From contig JAAOMT010000040.1 in the NCBI GenBank assembly GCA_016748015.1, positions 124,001 through 188,000 of the forward strand: DNA of 64,000 nucleotides. The letters are read 5' to 3'. The DNA comes from Geosiphon pyriformis. Taxonomy: Eukaryota > Glomeromycota > Glomeromycetes > Archaeosporales > Geosiphonaceae. The notes beneath the pieces were generated by a model. It made no database searches and was not told the origin of the DNA. It was given only the letters and a program-made list of their open reading frames with translations. Shown piece by piece: positions 1 through 13,776 of this stretch (its first letter is position 1; each line of letters begins with the position of its first letter). Both the position numbers and the translations under genes were made by a program.

Positions 1-111
1 GTAAAACATTGATTTTATTTAGTTTTTTTAATATTTTTACCAGTTTTATATAATAACTTTGATTATAATACTTAATTTAAATTTAACTATAAACAATACT
101 ACTTTTTTTAA

Positions 112-154
<43 letters not shown>

Positions 155-1400
155 GTAACATATTTATTAAAATTAGTACATGACTAAATTGTTTATTATA
201 TTAAATTTTGGCTAATATTTACCAATTTTAAAACCAAACCAAATTGTGTTTTTGTATATAATTTTAATTAATTTATTAAATTATTTAATCTTAAAAATTA
301 AATAAATTAAATAAAAACTAAAGTATTTTTTTTGTTTTTTAATAATATTAATTTTGGTAGTATTTAGAAAACTATTAATAATTATTAAAAAAATTTTAAA
401 TAAATAATTTTTGTTTTAATATTTAATATTTTTTTTAAAATTAAAGTGACTTTTATTAAAATTATTTTTTAATTTGTGCATAATTTTATTAATTTAAAAT
501 TAATTTTTAAAAACAATATTAAACAATATTATATAAAATTTGCTTTTTAAATTTTTTTAAATTTTGTTAATTAAATTATGATTGTTAATTTTTAATTTTT
601 ATTACTTTAAAGATTGTTAAATTTTTTGTAATGTTTATTATTATTGTTATTTTTATTATTGTTTATATAATGTTTTTTTACATTTTTGTTAATAATATTG
701 TAAATACTTTAAGTATTTTTGGTAAAATTTTCAAGATTAATTTGAATTTTATTAGTTAATAACAATATATTATTTTGTATTTTAAAAGTTTTAAAGCTAT
801 TAAAACAATTTTTGCTTGTTAATTGATTTTAATAATAAAAAATTGTATTAAAATATATTTTTTAATTAGAAAAAAATTATTATTTTTTATAATATATTTA
901 AGATTAAATTAATTAATTTTTTTTCTAATTATATTGTATTTAAGATTAATAAATTAAATTTTTAGATTTATAATCACACTTGTTTTATTTTTTATTTTTT
1001 TTACGTTTTTTTAATAATTAAGATATACTAGTATTATTATTATTATTATTTTTGGTTTTTAAAAGAATTTAAATATTAAAAATTATTAAAATTAATACTT
1101 TAAAAAAGAATTATATTTTAAAAAAATTTTAATTATTAATATTGTTTCAAAATATTAAGATTTAAGTTATTTGACTTTAAATTACAAAGCATTTTTATTT
1201 TTATTTTTAAAATTTTTGCTTAAATTTGTAATTAGTTTTAAAATAGAAATAAAATACAACTTAAAATAAAATAAAATAAAATAAAATTTTTTGATTTTAA
1301 TTTAAGTAAGAAAATAATTAATTTTAAGATAGAAATAAAATACAACTTAAAATAATACTTAAAATAATATATAAATTAAAATCATTAAAAACATATTTTT
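1..1400. repeat. AT-rich dispersed repeat, copy 1
   Basis: This almost pure A/T stretch has no coding potential. It aligns over most of its length, in the same orientation, with 58650-60180. Shared landmarks are the run around 240-330 (matching about 58910-58990), the segment near 800-950 (matching about 59460-59600) and the end near 1320-1400. An (AAT)n microsatellite occupies 111-153. It may be the body of a very decayed LINE, because a plus-strand LINE 3' end follows at 1590, but I cannot recognise LINE domains in it. Confidence 0.6.
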
Positions 1401-1589
1401 AAATAAAAAAACTTTTATTAAAATAATAATACTATAAAAATTAAATACAATCTAATATTAGATTTAATCTTTAAAAAACTGTTAATTAAATAGATAACTT
1501 GATTAAAAATAATTATATTTTTTAAAAGTATATGCATAAAATAACTGCTTAATATATAGGTTTTTTTTTAATAAATTCAGAATAATATA

Positions 1590-1740
1590 GTTTTAATTAA
1601 CTTAATTCAACTGGTTATATATAGCCAAAGGATAAATTACATCTTTTTTATAATATTTTTTTATTGTATGATTTGAAATAATGATTAGATTACACTTTAT
1701 TATAATATAATATAATATAATATAATATAACAATAAAAAA
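1590..1740 (+). mobile_element. Decayed LINE 3' end fragment (+)
   Basis: The sequence resembles the 3' UTR of LINE copies A (16410-16500) and B (25890-26010): a conserved block with CTGGTTATAT followed by ATAAATTACAT, then an ATTAGATTACACTT segment matching the copy B segment that ends CTTCACTCG. A (TATAA)n run at about 1700-1730 stands where the poly(A)-like tail would be. The body upstream (1-1590) cannot be assigned with confidence. No gene is seen in 1741-2185, although about 1880-2220 is visibly richer in G+C and is likely the PMP3 upstream region. Confidence 0.5.
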
Positions 1741-2185
1741 TGATAAAAATAATGATAAAAATTATACCATAAGCAATTTAAAAATAAAAACAAAAACATA
1801 TTAATTATTTAAAAAGTAACTAATTTAATAAATAATGTTTATTTGTTTATTTAATTTAGACAAAAAAAAAGGAAAAAAATCCTATTTTACCAATACCGAA
1901 GCCACAAATGCCCAGTAAAGTGGCACTCAGATATTAATATAGTAACTGAAAATTGACACAAACCAAACCACTTATAAATCATGACAACATGCTTCAAATT
2001 CTCATTGTACAATATCTTGGTGTCGTAAATATTGCGTCACATCACTTTTTCTTGGCCCGTGATGGGAGTATGACGGAATAATGTTTTTTCATCAATTGGG
2101 CAATGCGGCTATTTAAGGCATGAAAATGGGGTCTTATCTGAATTGGGAATAGTAGATTAACATACTGCCAGGGAATGTGAATTTT

Positions 2186-2193
2186 TATATAAA
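2186..2193 (+). promoter_or_regulatory. Probable TATA box of the PMP3-family gene
   Basis: TATATAAA lies 110 bp upstream of the ATG at 2303, inside a stretch (about 1880-2300) that is clearly less AT-rich than the surrounding repeats. An ATTGGGCAAT motif, which includes an inverted CCAAT core, lies near 2095. The assignment rests on motif and distance only. Confidence 0.5.
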
Positions 2194-2302
2194 TTGAGGT
2201 CATCAAGACCAAACTTTTTTCTGAAAATTAAAATACATTTGAGACTCGACAAAACTTTTTAATATACACAAAATAAACAGATTCAAATCTCTTCTCTCAA
2301 AA

Positions 2303-2613
2303 ATGGCCTTAACTTTTACTGACATTTTCAAATTCTTCTTCGCCGTCCTTCTTCCACCACTCGGCGTCTTATTGGAACGTGGCTGTGGTTGTGATTTGCT
2401 GATTAATATTGCGTTGACATTACTTGGATTTATTCCAGGTAATTATTAATCTTTTTTTAAAAAAAATTTTCACGCATTATTTTTTTGATTTTAAAAATTA
2501 AAGTTTTCTAATTATTTCTAATTCTAAATTTCACTCCCCCCCCCTCACTCTTTTTTTTTTCAATCTCTTAATTAGGAATGATCCATGCTTTTTACATTAT
2601 TCTGAAATACTAG
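2303..2613 (+). CDS. PMP3: PMP3/UPF0057-family plasma-membrane proteolipid, 2 exons
   Basis: Exons are 2303-2438 and 2576-2613, joined across a 137-nt GT-AG intron (2439-2575) that splits a glycine codon in phase 1. The product is 57 residues, close to the 55-residue yeast Pmp3. It shows the family pattern: a first hydrophobic helix (about residues 6-24) containing PPLGV, a short loop with ERGCGCD, and a second helix (about 32-55) with LTLLGFIPG followed by MIHAFYIILKY. Known members are small hydrophobic plasma-membrane proteins; yeast Pmp3 influences membrane potential and salt tolerance. Splicing is needed because exon 1 alone runs into AT-rich intron, and the junction rebuilds the invariant IPG-IHA core. 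The ATG is the first one after the TATA box. It is the only host gene in the left half and stands alone among repeats. Confidence is high for the family and moderate for ascribing the yeast role. Confidence 0.93.
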
Positions 2614-3166
2614 ATTGGACCTTAAATATTATTCTACCACGAATATCGGATTTTGCAAAAAGAAATCGTTCCTCAATTTTTTACTTTTATATTTTTATAA
2701 TTTTAATAACAAACCAAAATTCCAACCAACATGAATCATTCTCATCATTCTTATCATTTGTAATCTTTATCACATAAAAAAAATTTTCTCATAATACAAA
2801 TACTTTTGCTAATGATAGTTCATTAAAACCTAAAGTTTGAAAGAGTAAGATTCGATGATTATTTTTAATCAAAGTTATTTATTTTAAATTTGAAACTATA
2901 TCAAAAAGTCATTAAAACATGCGATAACTAAATTGTTATGTTAATAAAATCGAGGGGTTCAGTCAAATCTCTTGATACGTTGGTCAGATGAAATTTTAGT
3001 CAGATTTACAATTAAATTAAATTAAATTAAAGTTAAAATACAAAAATGATAAAGAATTAATTGATGATCAATTTTTTTTTACAATCACTTTTTACTTTTT
3101 ATCAGCAGACACGAAAATTTTTGAGATATCTAGTTTTACCCTACAAACATTGGTAACAATGATGAT

Positions 3167-3217
<51 letters not shown>

Positions 3218-4280
3218 TTGTGAAACGAAAATACAAAGTATTTATATTAAAGAAATCATTTCTATAAAATTCAAAAGAATCCCGAAAAAAGTAAATGAAA
3301 ATGAATTAATAATAGAAAAATGGTACCACATAGAATTGACACTCGTCTTTACTAACATTGAATAAGTAAATAATATTTGGGAGAAATTTTAATCCAAAAA
3401 GTTTCACTTGAATTCTTTTTTGTTTAAGTAGAAATGAAAAAATTATGATTATCTCAATTTTTTCAAGAAAATAAAGGTGTCGATTAGAATATTCTTAGTT
3501 TCTTAAAAGGAAGGGGAATTTGGGGAAATAACACTTCTTGATAAAATGGTTTAATTGATGTTTTAAGTTTCTTTTGTAATTGGATGATGGGTAGTAAAAA
3601 GGTATTGAGTAACAAAACCTTTTTAATTGTATGCAAACAGAAAATTTTAAAGGAGACTGACACTGCATAGTTTATTTATTTTTTGAGTCACGATGCTCTA
3701 AATTAATTATTTAGGAATTCAACCATGTTGATCGGATTAATTCGAAGATTTGATTGATAAAGTACAATACTGAAAAAAAAAATTGTGGTTTTTTTTATTT
3801 TCAGTCTCTTTTTCTCTTGAGAAAAAAACTTTTAAATAGTGTTCTTGAAGAAAGGAAAAAAATAACCTGAATAGAAAGTATTCTCGCAGAAATGTGAATT
3901 TAATACAATTTTTTTTCAATAATATTAAATCTTTTGATTTAAAAAAGAAATTCAATAGCTTTGGTTTACAAAATATTTCATGAATAATGAAATGAATTGA
4001 CGATTTAGTTTTTTATAAAAAAACACCAGAGTTTTTATATTGTAATCAAAGAAATAAAAATTAAATAAATTGTTGAATATATTAAAACAATAAATTTAAA
4101 AAAAAAACAATAAATTTAAAAATTAATAATAATCAATACTTAAAATAAAATAATATTAATATGTTATATTTACAAAAAATATATTTAAAAAACAAAAAAT
4201 ATTAAATATTATATTTTATAATAATATAAACAAAAAAATTATTTTGTTATATTTTATAATTATTTTATTTATTTATTAAT

Positions 4281-4343
<63 letters not shown>

Positions 4344-4650
4344 GTTGTTGTTGTTGTTGTTGTTAATTAGTTTTAATTTGATTATAAACATAATACTTTT
4401 TTTTATTTAATATATTAAGTTTAATTATTTAATATAATATAATTACATAAAGTTTTAAATTAAATATAATTTACATACTTTCTATATAAAACCAAATATA
4501 AATTCAATTTAAGTTATATTAAATTTAAAAAAAACTATTTTAAAAAAACATTTTATGTATAAATATAATTAATATATTACTATTTATTATTATATTACTT
4601 ATTTATTTAATAATTTTATTTGTATTTAATTTAATATTAAATATTTTTTA
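2614..4650. other. Gene-free AT-rich interval with microsatellites
   Basis: About 2 kb without a credible gene. The first 1.4 kb is moderately complex and probably contains the 3' UTR and downstream region of the PMP3 gene. Simple repeats are (ATA)n at about 3165-3217, (TA)n at about 4280-4302, and a (TTA)n tract turning into (TTG)n at about 4312-4364. Beyond about 4080 the sequence becomes nearly pure A/T, as in the decayed repeats on either side. Confidence 0.6.
3165..3217. repeat. (ATA)n microsatellite
   Basis: An uninterrupted trinucleotide array of roughly 17 units. It generates a poly-isoleucine reading frame that has no other coding support. Confidence 0.9.
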
Positions 4651-7600
4651 TTAAAAAATTAATAAATATAGCTTAATTATTATCTAGTATATATAAACAA
4701 ACTAAATATTTACAATTAAATATAATTTATATATTTATTATAAATAATTAATTATTTAAATTAATTAAAATTATACTAAATACTTATATAAATATTAATT
4801 ATATTATTAAAACTAAAAAAAACAAATACTTATTACATAAATTAAAATTATTTATAAAAATTTTAGCTATATTTAGCAAATAAACTATCTTATTAAACAA
4901 ATTACTAAATAAATTATGTAAACTATAAAAAATAAACATATTATTATTAATTAAACCACATTTTTTTATTATAATTTTATATTTAAATTTATATAATTAT
5001 ATTTTTTTTTTTATAATTTACTATTAATTATTGTATAAAAAAAACCAAATATAAATAGACTAATTTAATATTTTTAAACATTAATACAATTTTAACAAAT
5101 TATATTTTACAAATAAAATTTTTACAAAAAATAATATATAAAAGTATTATTAAATATATATATATAAAATTGCAAAATTAAAGATAATAAAAACAAAATA
5201 TTAACAAATAATATTTAAAATTTATTAATAACTTTATATAAACAATAATATTTAATTTATATATAAAAATATAATTCAAAAATTTTACTTTCTTATAATA
5301 AAAACAAAATAGTTTAAAATACAGTTTGTTATACAGATGTTTTTAGATAGTAATAAATAATTATCTATAAATTAATTTTATTAAATAAGTATATAAACTA
5401 GTTATAAACTTGTTAATAAAATCAAACTATATATAAAAAAATAAAAGTTTAATCTACATTTTTATTAATTATTATATTAATATTTAGCTTAATTTTTTAT
5501 TAAATATAATTACTACTTGATATATACCATAATCAAAATAATAAATATTATTTAAGATTGTTATATTATTGGCTTAAAAATATTTTTTATAAATTAAAAC
5601 AGAAAAATATAAAGATAAATAAGTAGTTATATTAACTAAATTATTAACAATTTTATTGTAACAATATTAAAGTAATTTTAATCTTAAACCAAATAATTAA
5701 CAATCTGTTTTTTTTTTAATCTAACAATAATTATAAAATTCTAACAACTTTAAACTAAGCTTAAAAACCACTTAATTATTAAAATAAATTTTTATTATAC
5801 TAAAAAATAATTTATATTTAAAATCCAAAACAATAATTTGTAATTTAGCTAGTATTAATAAAGCTAAACTAAAAACATACTTATATTTAAGCTTTTAAAA
5901 AATGTTATAATATTACTAATTATTTTATAAAAGTTTAATTTTTTTAATAAATTATTCATAAAAACATTAATAACAAATAAATTTATTTTTATTAAACACT
6001 TTTTAATTATATAAATTATGTATATTTTGGCCATTTAAACTACAATTAAGTCATATTTTAACTTTTATTTAAAAAAAATTTAATAATAATAATTTTATAA
6101 ATAATTTTTTAGATTATTTAAATTTTTATTAAGTTTAATAATTCTTTAATTTAAAATTTTTTAAAAATTTTAAAAGTTGAGTTTTTTGTATAATAAACAG
6201 AAATTTAATATTGATAATAAGTAATAAATAATATTTAATTTTTTTAATATAGTAACTGGTTTATTCTAATATTTTTTACTTTTTTAATAAACAATTTTAA
6301 TTTTTTTGATTATATTTTATGTTTTGTCTTAGTGTTTTTTACTAAACAATTTTTGATATCATAATTTTAATATTTTTCTTTTAATTAATTAGTAAACATA
6401 AAATAATACAAAAGAGAAAATAAAATAAAAATAAAAAATTGGTATTTTATTAATAACTGTAATCAAGAATTATTGTTTTAGTATTATTAGTAATATTGTA
6501 TTAATATTATCAACATTAATAAAAAAATAATTAAAGTTTTTTTTGGATAATGTAAATTAATAAATTTATTTAGAATAATTATAAACTTTAAATATTAAAT
6601 TGTTAATTATAAAAATTACTTAATAAAATAGAAATTAAACTTGTTTTTAATTTAATTTGTCTGTTTTTTCTGTTTTTAATATTTTTGTTATATATACATA
6701 AATTTTTATAATATAAAATTTTTAAAATTTTTTTCAATTTCTTTAAATTATTATTGAAATTTTTAAAATTTTTATTAAAATTTTTAAAATTTCTAATATT
6801 ATATACTTTAATAATTTATACTATGCTATTGGTTATTTATATTATATTTTTTTTATTTTACTTTACAAGTAATAATATTGAACTATAAAACACAAAACTT
6901 TTTGAATTCAATTTTTTTTAGTAATAAAAGATTTTTTAATTAAAAATCTAACTATGCTTATTAAAAAATGCTTACTAAAAATTATACCAAATTTTTTTAA
7001 AAAATTAATCACTTTATAATACAATAATATATTTAAAATATTTAATATAAAAATGCTATTTATTAAATAAAATACTATAAGCAAAAAATTCACAAAAATA
7101 ATATTATAATTTAATAAAATTTTAATTATATAAACCAAAAATTATTAATTAAACTAATTCTTAACTTAACAAAAAATTACAATAAATTTTTAAAAGTCTA
7201 ATTTACAACTTATAAATCCAAAAACCAATTATTAAAAAGTTAATCAACAATATTAAAAACATTTATAAAACTAATAAAGATATAATCTTATTTTTAATCT
7301 AAATTTGCTTAAAAATTTTTAAATTATACAAAAAAAAATAGTACAAAGTCTTATTTAAAAAGTTTTTTAAAAAATTAATTTTAATTTTTAAGCTTTTACA
7401 AATTATTATATTTTATTTTTAATACATATTTTTAAAAATAAATTAAAATTAAAATTTGTAATTAATAATTAATTACAATATAACAACAATTAGATACAAA
7501 AATTATTTGTTTAAAATAGTTTTTTTTAAGACTATATTGGCAAAAAACTTGATATTAAAATAAGTTTTAATCAAATTAAACTTAAAAAAATTGTTTATTA

Positions 7601-8000
7601 ACAAAAAAATACTTAAATATTAATATAATTCTTTTTTTTTAATAATTATAATTGGTAATTTATTAATAGCCAAAAAAATACTAATAATCTGCCAATTAAT
7701 AAAAATAGTCAGTTTTGTTAATATTAATTAAAATATTATTGATCTTAAAAAATTCACTTATAATATTAAGAAAATATTAAGTAAAAATATGTTAATTGTT
7801 AATTTATATAGTATTATTATCAAAAATATTAGCAATTAAAAGAAATATAAAATTTATTTAACTTTTTATTTAATTTATTTTAATTATAAATTTAATATTA
7901 ATATAATATTTATAAAATTGTTTATATTTTTTAATCTTATATAATAAAAAATTATAAAAAATCTGTTATTATAAAGAAAAAATACTTTACTTTAAGTTTG
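4650..8000 (-). mobile_element. LINE copy F, 5'-truncated, extremely AT-decayed
   Basis: The 3' end near 4660 aligns with the 3' UTRs of copies D and E on the minus strand, including the block around 4690-4750 that parallels 44500-44560. Inside, a frame at 6908-7138 (-) still matches the inter-domain part of copy A ORF2 (14755-14958), with the shared string LLYYK followed by FLKKF. The stretch 7740-7860 aligns with the RT region of copy D around 46850-46960. The copy is cut by a solo LTR at 6093-6867 and ends near 8000 inside the RT region, as expected for a 5'-truncated LINE. Almost every C and G has been lost, so no intact frame remains. Confidence 0.6.
6093..6867 (+). mobile_element. Solo LTR, family S, copy 1 (decayed)
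   Basis: It aligns with the LTR-like repeats at 13777-14729 and 43536-44461 (+) and 10131-10936 (-). The start (TTTTATAAATAATT) matches TGTTACAAGTGATT base by base apart from transitions and a few other changes. The middle keeps TTTTTTGTATAATAAACAG and the TATA-like TATATATACATA near 6690. The end is TTTACA. No internal coding region is attached, so it is read as a solo LTR inserted in LINE copy F. Confidence 0.55.
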
Positions 8001-8175
8001 TTATTATAGATATTACCAAAAAACTTAACTTTTTTCTCTTTTATGTCCAAAATTTTCCAAAGAGCATTTTTTTGAAAAGGTTTTTTATTTTATTTTTTCT
8101 AGTTATATTTTTTTTAATATTTCTTAAGCTAATAATCCTTTTATAATAAACTTAAAAGCTGCTTTAAATAGCAAT

Positions 8176-10016
8176 ATGTCTAAGAAAAAGATGTTTAAAG
8201 AAGTTTTTTATGGTCTTGTTAGTGGTATTTTTTCTTAAAAAAAAAGAGTTTTAGTGAACAATATTAAACACTCTGGAGATAAAAAAAAATTTTTTTGGTT
8301 AAATTTGGTCTTAATAGTAACATGTTTTCAGATATAAATAATAAGTCTAATAACAATAAAATTAATAATATTATGTTGAAATTTGGTAGTAGTTCTTTTT
8401 TTGGCTTAGTTGTAACAACTTCCAAAGCCAAAAAGTTTAATACTAGTTTGAATAGTGGCTTTTTTATTAATATAATTGACTTTGGAATAGATTAAAATAC
8501 AGGCTCCCTCCTTTTTTTTTAATATTTCTCTTAATAAAAAATAGATTGACTTTAAAATAGCTAAGACTTGAGTTGAGATGGCAATGAAAAAATCTTTCAC
8601 ATTGAATATTAATCTTTCAGCTTTGGAAAAAAAATCAGTGATAACAAAAACTCAGTTTATTAGAAAAAATTTTTCATCAATTAATAGTTTTGAGAAGATT
8701 ACTACTTTCTTAAAATTTGAAAAAATTATCAGATTAATATTTACTTCTAAAGAAAGTATAAAAAAAATTGTGTTATTGGTTAAGAAAAAAAGGATTATAG
8801 TAAATACCAATCTTAAAAGACAAAAAATTTATTCAGATTGGACCATAGTTATTAAGAAAATTTCTATAAATACACTAAAAAAAATAATTATTACAGTTTT
8901 CTTTAAGTTTGGTTAAGTAGTATTAATCTATTTACAATTAATTAGACTATAACAAAAGACTATAATAGAATTTGTTAAATCAAATTAGACTGATCAATTG
9001 ATAGCAAAATAATAATTTTTTATTGAAAAAAATTCAATACATATAACTAAAGCTATAGGAGATTATAATACTTAGATGTTTAAAAATTAATTCAGGACTT
9101 TTTTGTTTATTTTTTTTATGAGAACAACTGTTCATGATCTTAGTGCTCTATTGAAAAAAACTGGTGAGAAAACTTGTGTCATAAATTGATTATTTAAAAC
9201 TGATAACAAAGTTTGCTATACTGTGATTGGGTTTAAATCAGATAAAAAGTTAGAATTTGCCTTTTATACAAAGCCAATATTTGGTGGTGTGAAATTTTTT
9301 TGAACTAAAATGAATTTGGCTTGATATGAAAAATGTGAACATTTTAATTATTTTGCTTTAAAGTACAGTACATCTGATTTTTCCATTTTTTTATCTTTGA
9401 TAATATTTAAAAAGTTTGTTTTAAATGAAAATTACTTTTAGTTGGCCAAGTTATATGCCAAAAAAAATATTTTTATCTTTCATCCTGCTGCTTTTAGTAG
9501 TAAATTATGAATTCAGATAAGTTTGGTGGCTTTTGTTTCTAACAAATTGTTTTCTGGTTTTGGTTTTGGTTTTTTTTCTCTTAATACTTTAAGTTTTAAT
9601 GAAAAATTTCTTTTCATTTTATTAAATAATTCTTTTTTAAATGATTATTTGGTCTTTTTGAATGTTTTTTAAAGCTCTTAACTAACTAAATATCAAGTAT
9701 TGTATATAAGCTCAGCAGTATAAATTTGGTATTTTTGATTTTATTTTTTTCTTTACAAATTTTTGTGAATTTACTGACCTCTAGTTTGAAATCAGATTTA
9801 GACATAATATTGAATAATTTGCAAACTCTACTTTTACCTTTTTTTTGGTTTTGGCTAAAACTTTAATATTGGGTTTAAGTAGTTTAAAGATCTTAATCAT
9901 TAAGATAAATAGTCTAAAATCAAAACTGGTGGCTTTTGAAATCTCTGTTGGTTCTATTTTGATAAAGTTGGATTTGTTGTATACTGGCTTAAGTTTTTCT
10001 ATGTTTATCTCATCTT
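8176..10016 (+). pseudogene. LINE copy A ORF1 remnant (RRM/CCHC Gag-like protein)
   Basis: It begins at an ATG that matches the ORF1 start of copy D. The segment 8578-8916 retains the ORF1 core seen in copies B and E, starting KKSFTLNI and continuing through the glycine-poor equivalent of the GFGGAS loop to an RRM-like strand order. At 9120-9300 the second RRM-like part is recognisable by the string RTTVHDLSALL and its equivalents. The CCHC knuckle region near 9330 reads CEKCEHF and has lost its last ligand. Several in-frame stops and at least one shift disrupt it. The family role is RNA binding in the LINE ribonucleoprotein. Confidence 0.75.
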
Positions 10017-10130
10017 AATAACTGATCTAATCTGAAAAATTGTTATATATAATATTTGTAATATTAATATATTTACTAAACAAAAAAATGTAATATATTA
10101 GTATACAAAATTAGATAACACAATTTCTAT

Positions 10131-10936
10131 TGTTAATTATAAAAATTTAGGAATTCTTAATAAAGATATAAAGTAACTGATTAGAGATAGACATAGTAAG
10201 AAAAAATTTTTAGAATTCTTGGCTAAAAGAATTAAAAAAATCCAAGAAATCTTGTATAACAGTAATTATGTATATATAGCAAGAGTATTAAAAGCAAAAA
10301 AAACAGAATCCAGTTCAGAATTAATACTTATAATTAATTAATTATCTCATATTTTTTCTTTTAAAAGTAGTTTTTTATGACTTAAAGTGAAATCAAATTA
10401 CATATCAATAAAATATTAATTATTATCTAAACTTATATTATTATTGCTTAATTAATACATCTTAAAATTACTTCTACTCTATTAATATTTTATGTTAATA
10501 GAATTTAACACTTAACTACACTAGACTAATAACTCTTAATTATGACTATTAACAGAATATTAATTTCTTATTTTTTATTATTATTTTTTTATTATTTTTT
10601 TTATTTTCATTGTTGTGTATTAACTGATTAAAAAGATTAATATGTAAAGTTATTAATATCAAGAAAAACTAATAAAAGATCCAAAAACAAAAGTATAAAC
10701 TTGGAAATTAAAGATAGCTTATAAGAAGAAACTGGCCATCAAGCTGAAAAAAAATTCATAAAATACACTTTCAGAAGAGTACTGAAACAACTATTGAATT
10801 TCTGTTCATTATATAAAAAACTTAACCAAAACTTTCAGATCATAAAAACCTTTAAATATTATTAATATAATCGACTATTAAGCACCAAGTTACAGATTTG
10901 TTATTTGTACCAATCCCTAAATAATCATCTGTAATA
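10131..10936 (-). mobile_element. Solo LTR, family S, inverted copy in LINE A
   Basis: Reverse-complemented, this stretch aligns from end to end with 43536-44461: a TATTACAGATGATTATTTA start, the AACTTGGTGCTTAATAG block, the TACACAACA block and the TATATATACATA motif. It sits exactly where copy A departs from copy B in the endonuclease region; LINE sequence stops before 10131 and resumes after 10936. The flanking tetranucleotides are CTAT (10127-10130) and TTAT (10937-10940), a 4-bp target duplication differing by one C/T transition. Confidence 0.7.
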
Positions 10937-13776
10937 TTATTATAACAGAAACAAAATTAAAATCTAATATTAAATTATAGATTATAAATAAGTTTAATAA
11001 GATTTAGATTTTTACTTCTGGCTTAAATGTGGATTTTTATGGTACAAATGTGACCATAATTATAAATAGTTCTCTGGCTTAGCATATTTTTAAAATAAAT
11101 AAGATTTCTGATTGATTGATTTCAGTATATTTTTTGTTCAAAAACAAATTTTTAGTTATAATTTTAAGTTTGTATATTGGTGCTTTTTTTGAATTAAGCT
11201 TTAAAGATCAATTTTTTTATGGCCAAAGTAGTTAACTCCAGCAATTTTGTAGTTTTGAATGGGAATTTTAATAAAAATGAGTCAAAAAAAAGTATTAGTT
11301 TAAGGAAATGCTTAGATATAGATTTAGTGAATTTATTTTTTGAACATTTTTTAGTAAAAATTTCTACTTAAAGCAACTTTAAAGAAGCTAAAAAGATCAT
11401 CAATTATATTTTTATTAGTAAAAATTTATTATTGGCAATAGTATATTATGAAGTTGGCTGTATATCTGATTTTTTAATATTAATTATATGACAATTATGG
11501 TTTTAGTTAAATTAAGAAGTCTTTGGAATACTTATTTAAATAGTATTTGCAAACAAACAAATAAGAATTAATAGAAATTCAAAATTGATTGTGTTAATAG
11601 TATTAAGTGAAGCAATTTTTGTGATCTCTTTTCAATTAAGCTTTCTTTGGTAATAAATGAGTTTGGTAAAGCAAATAAAAAAAATAATCTAGATATAATA
11701 AAAAAACTTTTAAAGAATATAATGATAAGGGCAGTTGACAAAACTTTTTCTAAACATTGATACAATAAGACCAAAAATTTGTTTAACAAACAGTTATCAA
11801 AATTTTTCAAATTAGAATTGTTAGTAACAAGAATTGTGAAATCACTTAGATTTGGTAACATGTTTAAAACTGATGCTTTTCTTCATACTTAATTGGCCAT
11901 TGATAAAGATAGAGCTTCAGAAATGCAAATTATGATTCAAAATAGTACCAAATTATTAAATGTTTTCAGCTGTCTATTTAAAATCAGAAAAAATTATTAC
12001 AAATTCAAAATACATAAGTCCAAAGCTGTTAAGACAACTGTTATAAGATGTGCAATTAAGAAAAGAATAAAAAATTTTTGCTTGAATAAAAACTATATAA
12101 TTAAAAATATATTAGAAAGACTATTTTGTAAAATAATACTAAATTATTTAATAGTTAATAACAATCTGATTTTAGAACTTGATAATATTAAATCTAAAGT
12201 TAACACTATTATAAAAAATTAGACCAAGAAGTGAATAGTTTTTGATTTTTTGCTTGGAATTTGGACTAGTCAATATGCTTTTCTGTACTATATAGATAAT
12301 AATACATTTTTATATATTATAAGTGCTATTGGTTTTGAAAAATTGGTTTAAGTAGTCAAAAATTTGCCAAATAGAAAAGCTGCTGGTTTAAATAATATTT
12401 CAAATAAGTTGTAAAAACATTGAGGTAATAATATTCTTAAGTGTCTTTTGGAATTTCTGAATTCATGTTTAATTTTGGGTGCAGTTCTAACTTTATAAAA
12501 AAAGGCATGAGTTTTAATAATACTTAAACCTTATAAATAAAATGAAATTTTAATGAACATTTGACCTATTGTTTTGATTAAGACTCTTAAGAAAATTTTT
12601 TCAAAGATTCTTTTGGACCAAATTTTTTTTGCTTGTAACAAATTTGGTGTTCTTTATGAGAATAACTTTTTTGTTTTGAAAAATACTTTGATACAGTCTT
12701 CTATTTTTGCTATTGGTTTAGTAGTTGAGAATGTTTTAGAAAAGAACAGAAGAGTTTGGTTAGTTTTACAAAACATGCACAAAACATATAATTTAATTAA
12801 ATGACATTATCTAAAAGCTAGTCTGCAATATATTAAAATATGTGAAAGATTTATTAGTTTTTTTGGCAACATCTATAAAAATAAAGTAAACAAGATTATG
12901 ATAGATTTTGGCCTTACAAATAAATATTAAATACATAATTAACTTAATCAGAATGAAATGTTTTCTTTTTTTCTTTAGAGAATTTTTTTTTGTATAAAAT
13001 TAAAAGACAAAACTATCTATGTAAATACTGAATTGATACCAAATTTGTGACTAAGTCAGAAAAGATAAAAATCATAAAAAGAACAATTTTATTTTTTGCA
13101 GCTAGTGCATTTATCAATAATATTATCTGAATTGAAAATAGTCAAACTTTTACACAATATATATTTAACCTTACTAGTGAATTTTTTTTGATTAATAATA
13201 TTTCTATTAACAATAACAAGATGGTGGTTATTCTCATTAATTAGAAAATTAAAGATGCTTCTTTGAAGATTAGTGAGTTATTTATTTTAATTACCAAAAG
13301 TAGTATGCTACATAAATATTTGGGAATTTTTTTGTCTATTAATAGAATGTTTAAATCCAGTTTGGCCAAGACATAATCTGATATTAAGCTTTTTTTAAAT
13401 CTAGTTTTGAGAAAAACTATTATAAATAAGCAGTTTTCAATTTGGTTTCAGTAGTTTTGCAATCTATTATCAACTATTGTTTACAGTTCAGTTTTATTTT
13501 TTTAGACATTTGTCACTAATGAGATGTCTTAATCAGAAAAAATTTTAAGTTAAAGGCTGGTTTACTCCACAATTTTCTAAGTAAGACACTATATTATTTT
13601 TCATTGTATATTTAAAAACATTTAAAAAAATTCAAGCTAAAGGAAAGATGTCTTTAATTATTGTTTTTATAAATGCTTCTGGAATTTTTGGTCAGCTTTT
13701 TGAACACAGATTTTTAGATTTTCAGGTTTTGGGCTGGGTCTTTTTAAATTTTTTATAGTATTTGGTAAGAATATAT

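Noticed and set aside
1602-1799. Minus-strand frame rich in Phe, Tyr and Ile
   Set aside because: Composition artefact in a decayed LINE tail with a (TATAA)n run.
3150-3365. 71-codon frame beginning with a long poly-isoleucine run
   Set aside because: It is a translation of the (ATA)n microsatellite with an unremarkable AT-rich extension; no homology or gene context.
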